This document shows positions 16,321 through 28,744 of a stretch of 64,000 nucleotides of DNA, piece after piece. The stretch lies in the NCBI RefSeq assembly GCF_000499845.2, contig NC_023759.2, forward strand, positions 36,056,273 to 36,120,272, read 5' to 3'. The stretch comes from Phaseolus vulgaris (Eukaryota > Streptophyta > Magnoliopsida > Fabales > Fabaceae). Within the stretch, counting starts at the first letter, position 1; each line of letters begins with the position of its first letter. The position numbers and the translations under genes are program-made. The notes beneath the pieces were generated by a model. That model was given only the letters and a program-made list of their open reading frames with translations, had not been told where the DNA came from and made no database searches.

Positions 16321-19300
16321 ATGGGAGTGGTTCATAATGCATACTCAAATGGAAGTGTTGGTGGTCAGAATTGTAATGGGGTGGAGGAGAAGCTTGATGA
16401 TTTGAGGAGGCTCATTGGGAAAGCTGATGGTGATCCTCTGAGAATTGTGAGTGTTGGAGCTGGTGCTTGGGGCAGTGTTTTTGCAGCTTTGCTACAAGAC
16501 ACTTATGGGCAATTCAGGGACAAGATACAGATCAGGATATGGAGAAGAGCAGGAAGGGCAGTGGATAGAGGCACTGCTGAACATCTCTTTGAGGTCATCA
16601 ACTCAAGGGAAGATGTGTTGAGGAGGTTGATCAGGCGTTGTGCATATCTGAAATATGTGGAGGCAAGGCTTGGTGACAGGACCCTCTTTGCTGATGAAAT
16701 TCTCAAAGATGGTTTTTGCTTGAACATGATTGATACCCCACTTTGTCCTTTGAAGGTGGTCACAAACTTGCAGGAAGCTGTTTGGGATGCTGATATTGTG
16801 GTCAATGGTTTGCCTTCTACAGAAACACGTGAGATCTTTGAAGAGATTAGTAAGTATTGGAACGAGAGAATCACAGTGCCTATAATTATCTCTTTGTCAA
16901 AGGGTATAGAGGCTGCATTGGACCCTCTGCCACATATTATTACTCCCACAAAGATGATTAACCAAGCAAGTAAGACCCTTTCTTTGTTACCTTTTCTCTG
17001 TACATTTTTTACTTCTTTCTAATGAGTAAAAAATAAGTATCTGCATCATGCCTTTGCCAGGATGAATAACCAAAAACAGTGTGATGCTTACATTTTGGTC
17101 ACTTGTTCTAATTTAGTGTGCCTTCAAAGAGTTGTGGGAACTAAATTAATTAATTATCTATCAATGTTATAATTGATCATGTGAAACAAAGTTTTATATT
17201 TGAATATGTTAGGTAAAAAGTGGTTCTAAGATAGGTTATTTTGATTGACTTATTTAATATAACATTTTATAACAAAATTAGAAAAAGGGTAAGAAGTTAG
17301 TCGAAGTAATTACAAAATTAGTTGTATTTATAAAACGAACACATTTGAATAGTAACACCAGCAATGTTTTCTATCAAGCAGATATAATCTTGAAGAAGAA
17401 TCTAATCCAAACATGCTTCATTATCAGTGAGAACTCAGCAATTTATGGGAATGAATCATCTCATGAAATCTTGATGAGGAATAAAATAACTGTAATGTTT
17501 AATTTTCCTTTTAAGCCTACAAATTAAAGTTGCTCAGAATCTTCAATTTTTAGTAAATTAAGTTGATGCTGCAATTAGTATGGTTGAGAGAAATAGAAGG
17601 GATGATACAAGTCGTTTGTATGAAGGTGAAGATGAGTGGAAGCAACACCTTTATACGTGTCAGGATCTCATTATTATTTTATTTTTTTACTTCCGATATG
17701 AAACATCTACAAATATGCGTTTTTTGTATGCTTAATGAGTAACTTCTATCTTTTTAGTCAGTATTGTTATAGTTAATCTTTCATGTTAGTAACTATGAAA
17801 TTTTATCAATAATCTTGGGAGTTGTTCTTAACACATTCAATTTACAAAGTCTATATTGTTCATATTCATGCCGAGCATGTTACAGATCAATTGTGATAAT
17901 TCTCTTGCCGAATTACATCTATTTTTAACCCAGAATTTGATGCTAAGCAAAAAAATTCATGCTAAGTTATTACTTCACATCCTTGTTTTCTAGCAGTTAC
18001 TCTTTTTTTCCTTCATCTGATATTGTATTATCATAGGTCATAGCCTTCTTTCTTACTATGCAATAATATTTGAGTTCTTCACTGATTCACTACTCTCTGC
18101 ACTGCAAACTTGACAGCTAGAGTGCCAATGGAGAACATACTCTATCTTGGGGGTCCAAATATTGCCTCAGAAATCTACAACAAGGAGTATGCCAATGCAA
18201 GAATATGTGGAGCCGAGAAATGGAGAAAACATCTGGCCAAGTTTTTACGACAGCCACAATTTATTGTCTGGGATAACAGTGACCTTGTCACACATGAGGT
18301 CATGGGTGGTTTGAAAAACGTCTATGCAATTGGAGCTGGTAAGTTTCTAATCATAATTGTTATCACTTTACATCTAATATCAAACTGGAAGTAGTCCATA
18401 TCATCATGTTTTGGTTCGTGTAATGTTGTCTATTTGACAAGTTGCTTCTCTTCCTATTTCACACATACTAATGCACATTATCTCAAAAAGATTCTACAAT
18501 CTAAAGAAAATAGAAAAGGAAGCATCAATGACAAATAGTCATACGATTTTTTCCATGCATGGAACATATCTAGGTATATAGATTAAGTTTCATGATACAA
18601 ATCAAGGCATTTATGTGTTTTCACATGCTGTAGAGACTAGCTCTAGTTGGCATTAACTTGGAAAAGAAAAGGGTTTAACTGCCTCATTTTATAATAAGAA
18701 TTCCCATGTCCTACACTTGCTTTCTGATCTGCAATCTATATATCCTGTTTTCATTTTTAATATTGTCAGGAATGGTAGCTGCCCTTACCAATGAGAGTGC
18801 CACAAGCAAATCTGTGTACTTTGCACACTGCACATCAGAAATGATATTCATCACTCACTTGTTGGCTGAAGAACCTGAGAAACTTGCAGGCCCCTTACTG
18901 GCTGACACTTATGTAACCTTGTTGAAAGGCCGTAACGCTTGGTATGGTCAAATGTTGGCTAAGGGTCAATTAAGACCAGACATGGGTGACAGCATTAGTG
19001 GCAAAGGAATGATTCAGGTATATTTTGTAATTTTTTTCTTGTCCTAGTTTCTTCCAAACTCATGCTACGTTCTTGAGGAGTTCCAATTGCATCTTTAAAA
19101 TGTGAAAGTTCAATAATTACATACATATAAAAATGATAACGCACCACAGATAATTTAGCAGCATCCTGTGCCAGGGGTTGCTGGTTTGCATCATTGCACT
19201 TGTATTCATAGTTTAGTAGGAGTGTTTGTTTTTAACTCGTTAGGACAAAACACAACACAACAACGCTATGTATGTATATGCTTCATTTTCAAAGGTTTAT

Positions 19301-19955
19301 GTGGTTATTCTTAGATGGGTTGATGAATATGATGTTCCAATTTTTACTTGACATAAGCCACACTTTTCACTTCTTGTCCTCATAGATGCCACACCAGAGT
19401 TGGAACTAATATCATTTACATAAGAAATAGAAATCATCCTTGTGTATTTCTCCTGAGTCATGTTTTTTCCTTCAATCAAATTCCAATAACTAAACAAAAT
19501 GCTATCCCTTCCATTTATTTCCAGGGTGTGTCTGCAGTGGAAGCATTCTTTGAACTTCTGAGCCAATCTAGCCTGAATGTGTTGCATCCTGAAGAAAACA
19601 AGCCTGTTGCTCCTGTGGAGCTTTGTCCCATCTTGAAGACACTCTACAAAATTTTGATATCAAGGTAAAATCCTGCAATGATTGACTCAAGCCTTGGTAG
19701 TCTGTTTTCTTACATTATGCTAGTTAGCTTTGAACATTCCCAACTCCAAGTACTATATTTGCTAATCTCTATCATCTTGCCAACTTACGAAATAAGTTTG
19801 AATTGCTTGTGGTGCTTGATGTATTTCTCAGGGAACAATCATCACAAGCTATTCTAAAAGCATTGAGGGATGAAAATTTGAATGATCCTCGCGAACGAAT
19901 TGAGATTGCACAAAGCCATGTTTTCTACAAGCCTTCACTTCTTGGACAGTCCTGA
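16321..19955 (+). CDS. Cytosolic NAD-dependent glycerol-3-phosphate dehydrogenase
   Basis: It interconverts dihydroxyacetone phosphate and glycerol 3-phosphate using NAD(H), feeding glycerolipid synthesis and redox shuttling. Five exons are in phase: 16321-16969, 18117-18338, 18770-19017, 19525-19664 and 19832-19955, giving 460 residues. Plant cytosolic enzymes of the GPDHc type are about this length. The Rossmann fold starts with [10 protein letters not shown] (residues 45-54), the dinucleotide-binding glycine motif. SLSKGIE follows near the end of exon 1, and the C-terminal catalytic domain contains [15 protein letters not shown] (exon 2) and [11 protein letters not shown] (exon 3). The ATG is chosen because it opens the only in-phase frame and lies 84 bp after a TATA box. 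No transit peptide is evident, which supports a cytosolic form. No damage is seen. Confidence 0.95.
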
Positions 19956-20935
19956 TTGTTTTCTCTTTGGCAAAAGCCAATGTGGAGGCAACCATATATG
20001 GGAAGCACTTGTGGAAGGGAATATTTTCATGAGCATGAATGTATTGTTTCTGAAGGATTTTGCTTTACAAAGTTGCATGTATATATGTTCAAATATAATC
20101 CCCTATGCAATTCTACTGATTTGTCCCAAAAACACTACACTTACCCAACAAGAGTTTATCTTTATGGACCAAACTTAGCTGAGAATTCACTACTGCCTAA
20201 TGGGCACTGCAACATTGTGGCCAAAATGAGAGAAACACTGTTTTTGGATTATTTTTATTTTTGATTAATGGAATGGAATGGAAGGAATGAAACAGAGGTT
20301 GCTTTCTTCTTGTTTGGAAGATTAATTTGGGAAAGGAGTAGAACCAAATTTTGTTTAGAGGTTAAATTATGCCTTGAATGGAATGTAATATGTTTACTTT
20401 ATTTCTCCAAATTCCACCTCAATTTTGGATTACCAAAATTGTATATTTGAGGAGAACAACCCTTGGGTTCCTTTCCCTTCCCATGCATTTTCAAACCCCA
20501 AACAAGAGGATTATTCCCCTTCCTGTGTGAATCTGAAATATTTAAGCATTTGTTTTAGCTTATACTTTATCTTTTGAAGTGCATCATTCACTTTAAATGT
20601 GTGTACGAGAGAGAACCATTTCTATTAAAAAGAAAGAAAAGATAACATTAAGAGAATAGTTGCATCAAATATGGTTAAAATATATTCTAAATGATTTTGA
20701 TATTATCAATAAGTAAATTTACATCTTATTTATATATTACAATTATAATTGGATCTCATCTATGTCAAATTAGGTTGATGTTATCATATTAAAATCGACC
20801 ATTTATAAGGATCACGTTAGAAATATATCCAGATTAATTATCCTATTAATTATATGGTTGCTAAATTCCAACACTTTCCTAAATCAACTTAATTGGGATA
20901 CAACCTTCATATTTATACTAGCATTTGTTGAAAAT
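19956..20935 (+). other. GPDH 3' UTR, then AT-rich spacer
   Basis: The first several hundred bases after the stop are likely 3' UTR; they are less AT-rich than what follows. From about 20560 the sequence becomes AT-rich without coding signal, up to the start of the old copia LTR. Confidence 0.5.
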
Positions 20936-21186
20936 ATTTGTTTAATATTTTTTTATTTAAATTAATTTTTAAAACATCTTTTAGTTTTTTAGAAATATCT
21001 TTTATACAAAGATCAAAATATATTTATTTATTATTTAGATTTGGAAAATTTAGATTGAGATATTGTAAATATTTGATATTTTGTTACATTTTACTCTATA
21101 GAGTTTATGAATAAAATAAATACAAGTTCCTCCATATAACTTATCTCTTCTATTTCCAAAATATATTTTTAAAACCCAAAATCTCA
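20936..21186 (+). repeat. 5' LTR of old copia element
   Basis: It aligns with 23514-23705 plus 28700-28730. Shared text includes GAAAATATTT, AATATTTTTTTATTT, ATATTTATTTATTATTTAGA and, at the right end, TCTATTTCCAAAA. The right edge is placed just before the primer-binding site and could be as early as 21158. Confidence 0.7.
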
Positions 21187-21596
21187 ATAGTGGTATCAAG
21201 AATAATTATTCTTACGCACCTTTAGAATGGAAGGAGAACGAAAATTCTCACAAGTTTTTATTTTACTTTTTGATGGTGCAAACTTACTTATATAATTACT
21301 AGATTTTTGTAAGTTGTGGAAGATGATTACATCGTTGATTCGTTGCCTAAGAAACCCACCATGACCATCAAATGCAAAAGAAAAAAAAAGACAAAGAAGA
21401 CAAACGCAAAATCATGTTTGTTTGTTAGTGTTTCGCAAATGATGCTTGTTAGGATCATGATGCACGCTAGGATCATGATCCTAAAATCAAATAAATTTTG
21501 AATGATTTGAAAGGAGAATATGAAGGAAGTGAGAAGGTTCAAGGTATAAGATTGTTAAATTTGATAAGGGAATTTAGATCGCAGATAATGAAATAG

Positions 21597-22518
21597 TGCA
21601 TTGTGGTACAAAGCATTTATTTACTTCATTGAAAAACATAAAAGATTTGATACAAACCGACAGATGACTAAGAATTCAACAAACACTTCCCAAAAGGGTC
21701 AGTCATCTCAAGATACAAAGTCAAGCTCCACCAAGCCTTGAGAAAGAATCAACAAAAGAAGAAGAAACTATAAACCAAAATATCATAAGTTCTTTCTTTT
21801 GGTCTTCTTAAAAAATAGAATATGTTTGTAAATAATTTGGGCTCACTTTAAAATATATGCTAGAATAAGGTGTCTTTAGCATAATAGGGGGTGTAGGTAT
21901 CATTTTAGCTTGTTCTTAGTCTTTTAGGAAGACATTTTGACCTAGTTTCTAGAATGACAAGCCTAGGATACGGGATTGACTTAGTCAAACCCTAAGGCAA
22001 CCCCTTTTTTCCATTTTCCCATCTTACCCCTCTTACTTGTTTTCCAAGGCTCCTTCCCCTATAAATAGGAGGCCTACCCATTGTATTTTAGAAGTTGAAA
22101 TTAATAGAAGAAAAGTTACTCTGCACAAATTGTGTGAGGTGTTAGTGAGGTTTGAATTCTTCTTAGCATTTAGATCTTATCTTGTGAGTATTGAGAACTC
22201 TCAAGTAGAGGTTATCATCACTTATCTTGGAGGCCAATCACACTCCAAGTGGCGTGTTCCACTTCTCAAATCCATCACATAAGCTTTCTCCTTCCTCCAT
22301 CTATTCTTCCATTGTCATTCCATTTTTACTTTTTGTATTATGATCTTGTTTGGTTTTCCTTGTCTCCATTCGGCAATTCTATTTGGTTTCTTTTCCTTGT
22401 TCTTAATTTCGCACCATCTAGCATCATTTTCACCTTATAATTGTCTTTTCCTTTTGTGAAGTGAACCTTCACACTTACTTAACCACTTGGTTAAGTTCGT
22501 GTCCAGTGGGGATCTTCA
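21597..22518 (+). mobile_element. LTR-like insertion inside the old copia gag
   Basis: The host gag reads up to about 21590 (LNLIREF...QIMK) and gag-like text resumes after about 22520, ending TRVIHVLQAQEQ at 22669. The intervening 0.9 kb has no gag similarity but has LTR-promoter features: a TATA-like CCTATAAATAGG near 22058-22069 followed by a leader-like stretch. Candidate ends are TG at 21597 and CA at 22518, but the flanking 5-mers (AATAG, TAGAG) do not match, so the edges are uncertain. Confidence 0.4.
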
Positions 22519-23513
22519 TAGAGTTCTCACCATATTCTTGCTTAAAAATCACAATCTAAGTAAAGTGTCATACCATAAAATGAACAATCTTAAAATCAAC
22601 TCACATCAAGATCTCTCTACAACTATTTTGACAAGAGTCATACATGTCTTGCAAGCACAAGAGCAATGAAAATTAATTAGAAAAAATTGTGTGGATGAAG
22701 ACACTTTACTTCTTATTGGTGAAAGTGTTTTTAAAGTCAAGAACTGCAAAAATAACTAATACAATCAAAACAATAACACATGTTTTGTCCATATTACAAA
22801 AATAATCACCAATGCAACAAGTATTCATGGAGACCATATGCAAAATGCCACAAATGTGATCAATTGGAACATGTAAAAAAGATATACAAATCCCAACATC
22901 TCGAGAAAATGTCAAGATTGTAGAGAAGAAACCAAAAGAAAAACTACTTCTTGTGATATCATGTGTTACAACCAACAAATCTACAAAAGGTTAAGTTATA
23001 GGTAGTGGTTGTACAAACCAAATGACTATTTCAAAGAGCTCAACAAATATGATATTTCTAAAGTAAGAATTGGGAATGGAGAACAACTTGTTGTGAAAGA
23101 TACACGAACAATTGTAATTAAAATTTATTCAGATGTTAATACTTTTTTATGTGTTCTATATTTCTAAGATACTAAAAATTTGTTAAGTGTTCCTCAAGGT
23201 GTTAGAGAAAGTTTAGCTAGTGTCTTTTGAAAACAAATTTTGTGTGATTAAAGATGTTAATAACTTGAAAACATTCAAAATTTATAATTTTTTTCTTTAA
23301 ATTTGATGAAAAATAAGTTTGCTACAAATGCAAAAGAAAAATCAAAATCACAAAAATCACAATATAAATATATCTTGAAGAGAGCAAAAAGTGGATAAAT
23401 AAAGATATGATCCGGAGAAAAAATAAAGAAAGACTAGTACTATAAACAAATAAAGAGGAAGAAGAGTAATTAAATTTAAAATTCAAGTAAACAAATATTA
23501 AAACAAGAAAAAA

Positions 23514-23705
23514 TATTGAAAATATTTACTTAATATTTTTTTATTTTAATTAGTTTTTAAGAAATATTTAAAATATCTTTTAAAAAACATAAAAATATAT
23601 TTATCTATTATTTAGAACTATAAAATTAAGATATTATAAATATTTAATATTTTATTACATTTTATTCTATATATAAAATACATAAATAAAACAAAATAAA
23701 CTCTT
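23514..23705 (+). repeat. 3' LTR of old copia element, left part
   Basis: It aligns with the first ~190 bp of the LTR at 20936 and is interrupted at a CTCTT target site by the younger copia element. Its remainder (TATATAACATATCTATTC...) continues after 28699. Confidence 0.7.
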
Positions 23706-23981
23706 TATTAACGGATATAATTACTTTGTGATAAAGAGAATAATCAGATTCAATTTGTGATAGAGAGAATAATCATGATACAATTACTATTCATGGATAA
23801 TATATATCATGTATATTAACATATTTTGTAATATCAATTTTATCTATAATTAGGAACATAATTATAGGATGCTAAGTTAGGAAAGAATGTGTATGATTCT
23901 ACTGATATGGTGTATATATGGGGTGTATATATGGATCTCTACTATTGAGGAATAAGACTGGTTGAATAATATATTCCTTCA
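23706..23981 (+). repeat. 5' LTR of nested copia element
   Basis: It is highly similar to 28392-28694 apart from a few substitutions and the 37-bp duplication in the partner. The outer dinucleotide is TA rather than TG in both LTRs, so the change may predate insertion. Confidence 0.93.
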
Positions 23982-23993
23982 TGGTATCAGACC
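23982..23993 (+). other. Primer-binding site of nested copia element
   Basis: TGGTATCAGACC begins directly after the 5' LTR. It matches the initiator tRNA-Met type, with one difference from the common TGGTATCAGAGC. Confidence 0.88.
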
Positions 23994-24004
23994 AGAAAGC
24001 TCTA

Positions 24005-24920
24005 ATGCCTGACAATCACAAAACAAAGGCAACGCTGCACAACCATAGCAGTCAAACCAAAGCACGAAAAAGGTGCTAAGAAGACCTACTCACCATATGA
24101 TCTCAACGCGAGTGACAACCTTGGAAACATAATCACGCAAATCCAATTGCGTGGTGAAAATTACGACGAATGGGCAAGAGCAGTGAAGATCTCGCTTCGT
24201 GCTCGGAGGAAATGGGGATTTATCAATGGAACACACATCCAACCAAAGGATGGGGCACCCGATCTTAAGACTGGTGGACCGTGCAGTCCATGATCGTCTC
24301 TTGGATTCTAAACACCATTGAACCAAGCTTACGATCCACAATAGCTTATGTTGAGACTGCACATAACTTGTGGGAAGACATTAAAGAAAGATTCTCGGTT
24401 GTGAATGGACCTAGAATTCAGCAACTAAGGTCGGACTTGTCAAGGTGCAAGCAGGAAGGAATGATGGTGGCAACTTACTTTGGAAAATTGAAGGTTCTTT
24501 GGGATGAGCTTGCTAACAGTGACAAAATTCCATCATGTACATGTGATGGATGCAAGTGTGGGATTCATTTGGAAAAATGAAGGGAGGAGGAGAAGGTTCA
24601 TCAACTCCTTATGGGGTTGGACTATGCAAGTTACGGGATAGTGAGATCAAACATTTTGGCCTCAAGCCCATTGTCGTCTCTGAACCGCATATACGCAATG
24701 TTGATACAAGAAGAAAGAGTGAGAATGATGGCCAAATCCACATAAGAAAGGGGGTTGGTCGTGGGTCTCGCGATGCAGGCCAACTACAAAGAAAAAGGGC
24801 GCGAAGATACTGCAGAAAAATCAATGACGTGCACTCATTGCGGTAAAAATGGTCACGACATGAAAGGATGCTTCCAACTAATCGGATATCCCGAATGATG
24901 GGTGACAAACCAAAAATGAA
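24005..24920 (+). pseudogene. Broken gag of nested copia element
   Basis: The ATG at 24005 opens a short frame that stops near 24080. The neighbouring frame carries the retrotransposon gag text SPYDLNASDN and GENYDEWARAVK. A second shift near 24280 leads into MIVSWILNTIEPSLRSTIAY and WDELANSDKIPSC. A zinc-knuckle relic CTHCGKNGHDMKGC lies near 24832-24873. At least three frame changes or stops make it non-functional. Confidence 0.88.
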
Positions 24921-25129
24921 GGAAAATGGAACGACAAAGGACATTAAGGGATGAGGAAGAAAGGTAATCTAGCACGTGCAAATGTGGCACATGCTAGTGG
25001 AAGCAACAGTCAAACCAACAATAAAAACAAGAAACTTGAGATGGCAGGTTTGACCAATGAACAATGGAAGGTACTGGTTGATATGATCAACAAGCAAAAA
25101 TCCAATGAATAAGAGAAAATGACTGGTAA

Positions 25130-28100
25130 GAGCATTTGGGATTTGTGGATTATTGACAGTGGGGCATCCAATCATATGACCGGATCTCTGGAAAATTTGT
25201 GTGAAAAAAAAACTATATAAGGGTGCCCCATGGGGTTTCCCGATGGTGAACGTGTTCTAGCTTGCAAGCAAGGAACAATGACTCTTGAAGAAGGACTTGA
25301 ATTGAAAAATGTCCTTCATGTTCCCAAATTAAAATGCAATTTACTTTCACTACCCCAATTGACGGATGAAGAAAATTGTGTTGTAACATTCACTGATAAA
25401 ATGTGTATTATGCAGGATCGCACTTCGAGGACGCTGATTGGAGCAGGTGAATGGAAAGATGAGCTCTATTGGTATCGTGGGGTACGCAAGGCTCAAGCAT
25501 GTCATGTCAAGATGGAAAATCAACTAAAACTTTGGCACCAGAGATTAGGACATGCGTCATTTAAAATTGTGGAAATGCTTCCTGATATAAGTGGGAAATG
25601 TACTCGTGATGAGTTGAATAAAGTTTGTGAAATTTTTGAAAAATCAAAACAAACAAGAGACAAGTTTTTCTTGAGTGATCATCAAGCTTTGAATGTTTTT
25701 TATTTAATCCATTGTGACTTGTAGGGTCTTTATAAAACTCCCTCTTCCTATGGTGCTTCATATTTTTTGACAATTGTGGATAATTGCTCACGAGCAGTTT
25801 GAATTTATTTGTTAAAGGAAAAAATAGAGGTATCAGTGACTTTGAAATTTTTGTTTACACTCGTTGAGCGCTAATACAACAAGTATGTTAAAATAGTTCG
25901 CTCTGACAATGGAACCGAATTCATGTGTCTAAAACAATATTTCATTAAGCAATGTATTCTTCACCAAACTTCTTGTGTCGGGACCCCGCAACAAAATAGG
26001 CACATAGAACGCAAGCATCGACATATTCTAAATGTTGCTCGATCATTACGGTTTCAAGGCAATCTTCCTATTAAATTTTGGGGGAATGTGTTTTGATTGC
26101 GGGCTACTTAATCAATCTCAAGCCATCCTCCATTCTCAAAGGAAAATCTCCCTCTGAAGTGATTCATGGATGTGTACTCAATTACGCGCACTTACGGGTA
26201 TTTGGCTCATTATGTTATGCTCACAATCAAAATAGACAGCGGGATAAATTTGATAGTCATAGCCGGAAATGTGTGTTTGTCGGGTATCCATTTGAGCAAA
26301 AAGGATGGAAACTATTTGATTTGGACACAGAAATTTTCTTTGTCTCTCGTGATGTATGTTTTATAGAAAATGAATTTCCATATTTTGAAGTCCAAAAGAA
26401 GGTCATTGCACTTCTTGAGCCACCATTGCAAGATCTAATTGTTGAAGAGCCTTTAGAAAATGACGTTGGCTCACACCTCTGTCATGACGTTGCCTCCTCA
26501 AACCCAGTTGAATGCACAGTCAACCAACCTATTGCATCTCCTATCCAAGACAGGAGGGGTATTGCCCTCACAGACGACTGCGACCCCATTGTCAGCATCT
26601 CCAATCTGCACGCAGAAGACTCGAGCGCAGACCCACCGTCGTGTACGAAGGAAACTGCGTCGTCTGCTTCTTCACCACCAACGACGGTCATGGTTCCTCT
26701 TGGGTGAGGGCACCATGCGAAGACGCCTTCAATCCAGTTGCGCGATTTTGTCGCCGCCACCACGATACCATCGAGCCCCTCTATCCAGTCACCTTCTCCA
26801 ACAAAATCCTCACGTGTGTCGTATCCTATACATGATTTTGTGAATTGTGATTCCTTTTCTAACCACCACCAAAGTTTTCTTGCCTCTTTGCACACAGAAC
26901 AGGAACCCATGTCTTTTGGTCAAGCGGTCCTCAATGAAACCTGGAAACTCACCCCTCTCCCTCTAGGAAAGAAGGCACTTGGGTGTAAGTGGATCTACAA
27001 AATCAAATACAACTTTGATGGAACAATTGAAAGATTCAAGGCTCGATTGGTAATTCTTGGCAATCATCAAGTGGAGGGTTTGGATTACAACGAGACATTT
27101 TCTCCTGTCGCAAATATGGTAACCATTCGCAAAACTCTAGCCAAGCAACCGCAAAAGATTGGGAGCTTCATCAAATGGACGTTCACAATGTGTTTCTCCA
27201 TGGCGATCTTGATGATGAGGTTTATATGAAACTCCCTCCTGGCTTCCAAGAATCTCAACCAGGGGCAGTGTGCAAGCTTCAAAAGTCTCTTTATGGCCTC
27301 CGACAGACCCCCATGTGTTGGTTTGCTAAATTATCTTCTGCTTTAACTCATTACGGGTTTCAACAATCACAAAAGGATCATTCCCTATTTACTCTCAATA
27401 ATAATGACATACAATTGGTTGTGCTGGTTTATGATCTTGTGATTTCAGGGAATAATGGCACTATCATCTAATGTTTTAAAAGCTACTTAAATCAATGCTT
27501 TCTTATGAAAGATTTAGGCCACCTCAAGTACTTTTTGGGGTTGAAGTTGCTCGCTCCCCCAACGGAATCTTCCTTTGCCAAAGGAAATATGCCTTAGATA
27601 TAATTACTGAAGTCGGATTGTTGGGTGCAAAGCCCGCCACCACACCATGTGAAAAAAATCACAAATTGGAATCTGCTATCGGTTCTTTTCTTTCTGACCC
27701 TGCTACTTATTGTAGACTTGTTGGGAGGTTTATTTATATGTGTTTCACTAGACCTTACCTTACCTACTGTGTCCAAGTTTATCTCAATTTATGCAAAATC
27801 CACGCTTCGAGCATTGACAAGCTGTTCTTCGTGTTGTTCGATATTTAAAGGGGCATCCTGGACAAGGCATACTCCTACCTCGAGAGAACAACTTACAACG
27901 GGTGGTGTGATTCTAATTGGGCAAGTTGTCCTCTGACACGAAAATCTCTCACGGGGTGGTTTATTCAACTCGACACTTCCCCAATCTCTTGGAAAACCCA
28001 GAAACAACAAAACGGTCTTTGCCTCTTCTACTGAGGTTGAATATCGTTCAATGGCTAAGACCACCCGAGAATTAAAGTGGATTAAAGACATTCTCGCTTC

Positions 28101-28374
28101 TCTTCATGTCCCTCATCCTGATCCAATTCGTCTTTACTGCGATAGTCAAGCGGCGCTTCACATTTCTAAAAATTCGGTCTTCCACGAACACACCAAACAC
28201 ATTGAAGTTGACTGCCACCTTGTTCGAGATGAAATCATTCACAAGCGTCTTCTTCCATCTTATGTGCCCACACATACGCAACTAGCTGATATCTTCACCA
28301 AAGCTCTTGGTGCTAAAAAGTTTGGGGCCATCCTAGTCAAGTTGGGAATTCAAGACTTACATGCAACACCTTGA
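25130..28374 (+). pseudogene. Broken pol of nested copia element
   Basis: Protease has DSGASNHM (25155-25178). The integrase zinc-binding region has LWHQRLGHAS near 25530, but the distal Cys pair is damaged (CEIF). The core keeps VRSDNGTEF near 25900 and HIERKHRH near 26005. The integrase C-terminal part (26100-26390) reads LRVFGSLCYAHN and RKCVFVGYP. Reverse transcriptase spans about 26880-27830. Its catalytic YVDD box has lost two residues and reads LVYDLVISGN near 27425-27455. RNase H ends with HTKHIEVDCHLVRDE and QLADIFTKALG, stopping at 28374. Multiple frameshifts occur. The 3' end is followed by GAGGGG purines and then the 3' LTR. Confidence 0.9.
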
Positions 28375-28391
28375 GGGGTATTAACTGGAGG

Positions 28392-28694
28392 TATTAACGA
28401 ATATAATTACTTTGTGATAGAGAGAATAATCATAATAGAATAAATTTGTGATAGAGAGAATAATCAGAATACAATCACTATTAATGGGTAATATATAATG
28501 TATATTAGCATATTTTGTAATATCAATTTTATTTATAATTAGAAACGTAATTATAGGATGCTAAGTTAGAAAAGAATGTGTATGATTCTAGTGATATGGT
28601 GTATATATGGATCTCTGCTATTGAGGAATGATATGGTGTATATATGGATCTCTGCTATTGAGGAATAAGACAGGTTGAATAATATATTCCTTCA
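28392..28694 (+). repeat. 3' LTR of nested copia element, with internal 37-bp tandem duplication
   Basis: It matches the 5' LTR at 23706. The segments 28593-28629 and 28630-28666 are identical copies of a 37-bp block beginning GATATGGTGTATATATGG, which accounts for most of the extra length over the 5' LTR. Confidence 0.93.
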
Positions 28695-28744
28695 CTCTTA
28701 TATATAACATATCTATTCTATTTCCAAAACCTCTAACCACCATA

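Larger units (their letters stand above)
23706..28694 (+). mobile_element. Ty1/copia LTR retrotransposon with perfect 5-bp target duplication
   Basis: A 4,989-bp element with LTRs of 276 bp (23706-23981) and 303 bp (28392-28694), both beginning TATTAACG and ending CCTTCA. The flanking sequence CTCTT occurs at 23701-23705 and again at 28695-28699, an exact target-site duplication. TGGTATCAGACC follows the 5' LTR directly as the initiator tRNA-Met primer-binding site. Gag, protease, integrase, reverse transcriptase and RNase H follow in copia order, broken by frameshifts and stops. It sits inside the 3' LTR of the older copia element, so it inserted later. Confidence 0.95.
20936..28744 (+). mobile_element. 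Old copia retrotransposon carrying nested insertions
   Basis: An ancient copia element on the plus strand. Its 5' LTR (about 20936-21186, starting TGTTGAAAATATTT) is followed by a primer-binding site TGGTATCAAG at 21191-21200. Gag remnants come next: a start MEGERKFSQ at 21227, then EDDYIVDSLP and LNLIREF. Further on are a damaged zinc knuckle (CHKCDQLEHVKK near 22850) and a protease/pre-integrase relic (SKVRIGNGEQL near 23060). Reverse transcriptase and RNase H are missing. A 3' LTR begins near 23514 (TATTGAAAATATTT) and is split at 23705 by a younger copia element, resuming at 28700 for about 30-45 bp. The right edge is approximate and no target-site duplication was recognised. Confidence 0.75.
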
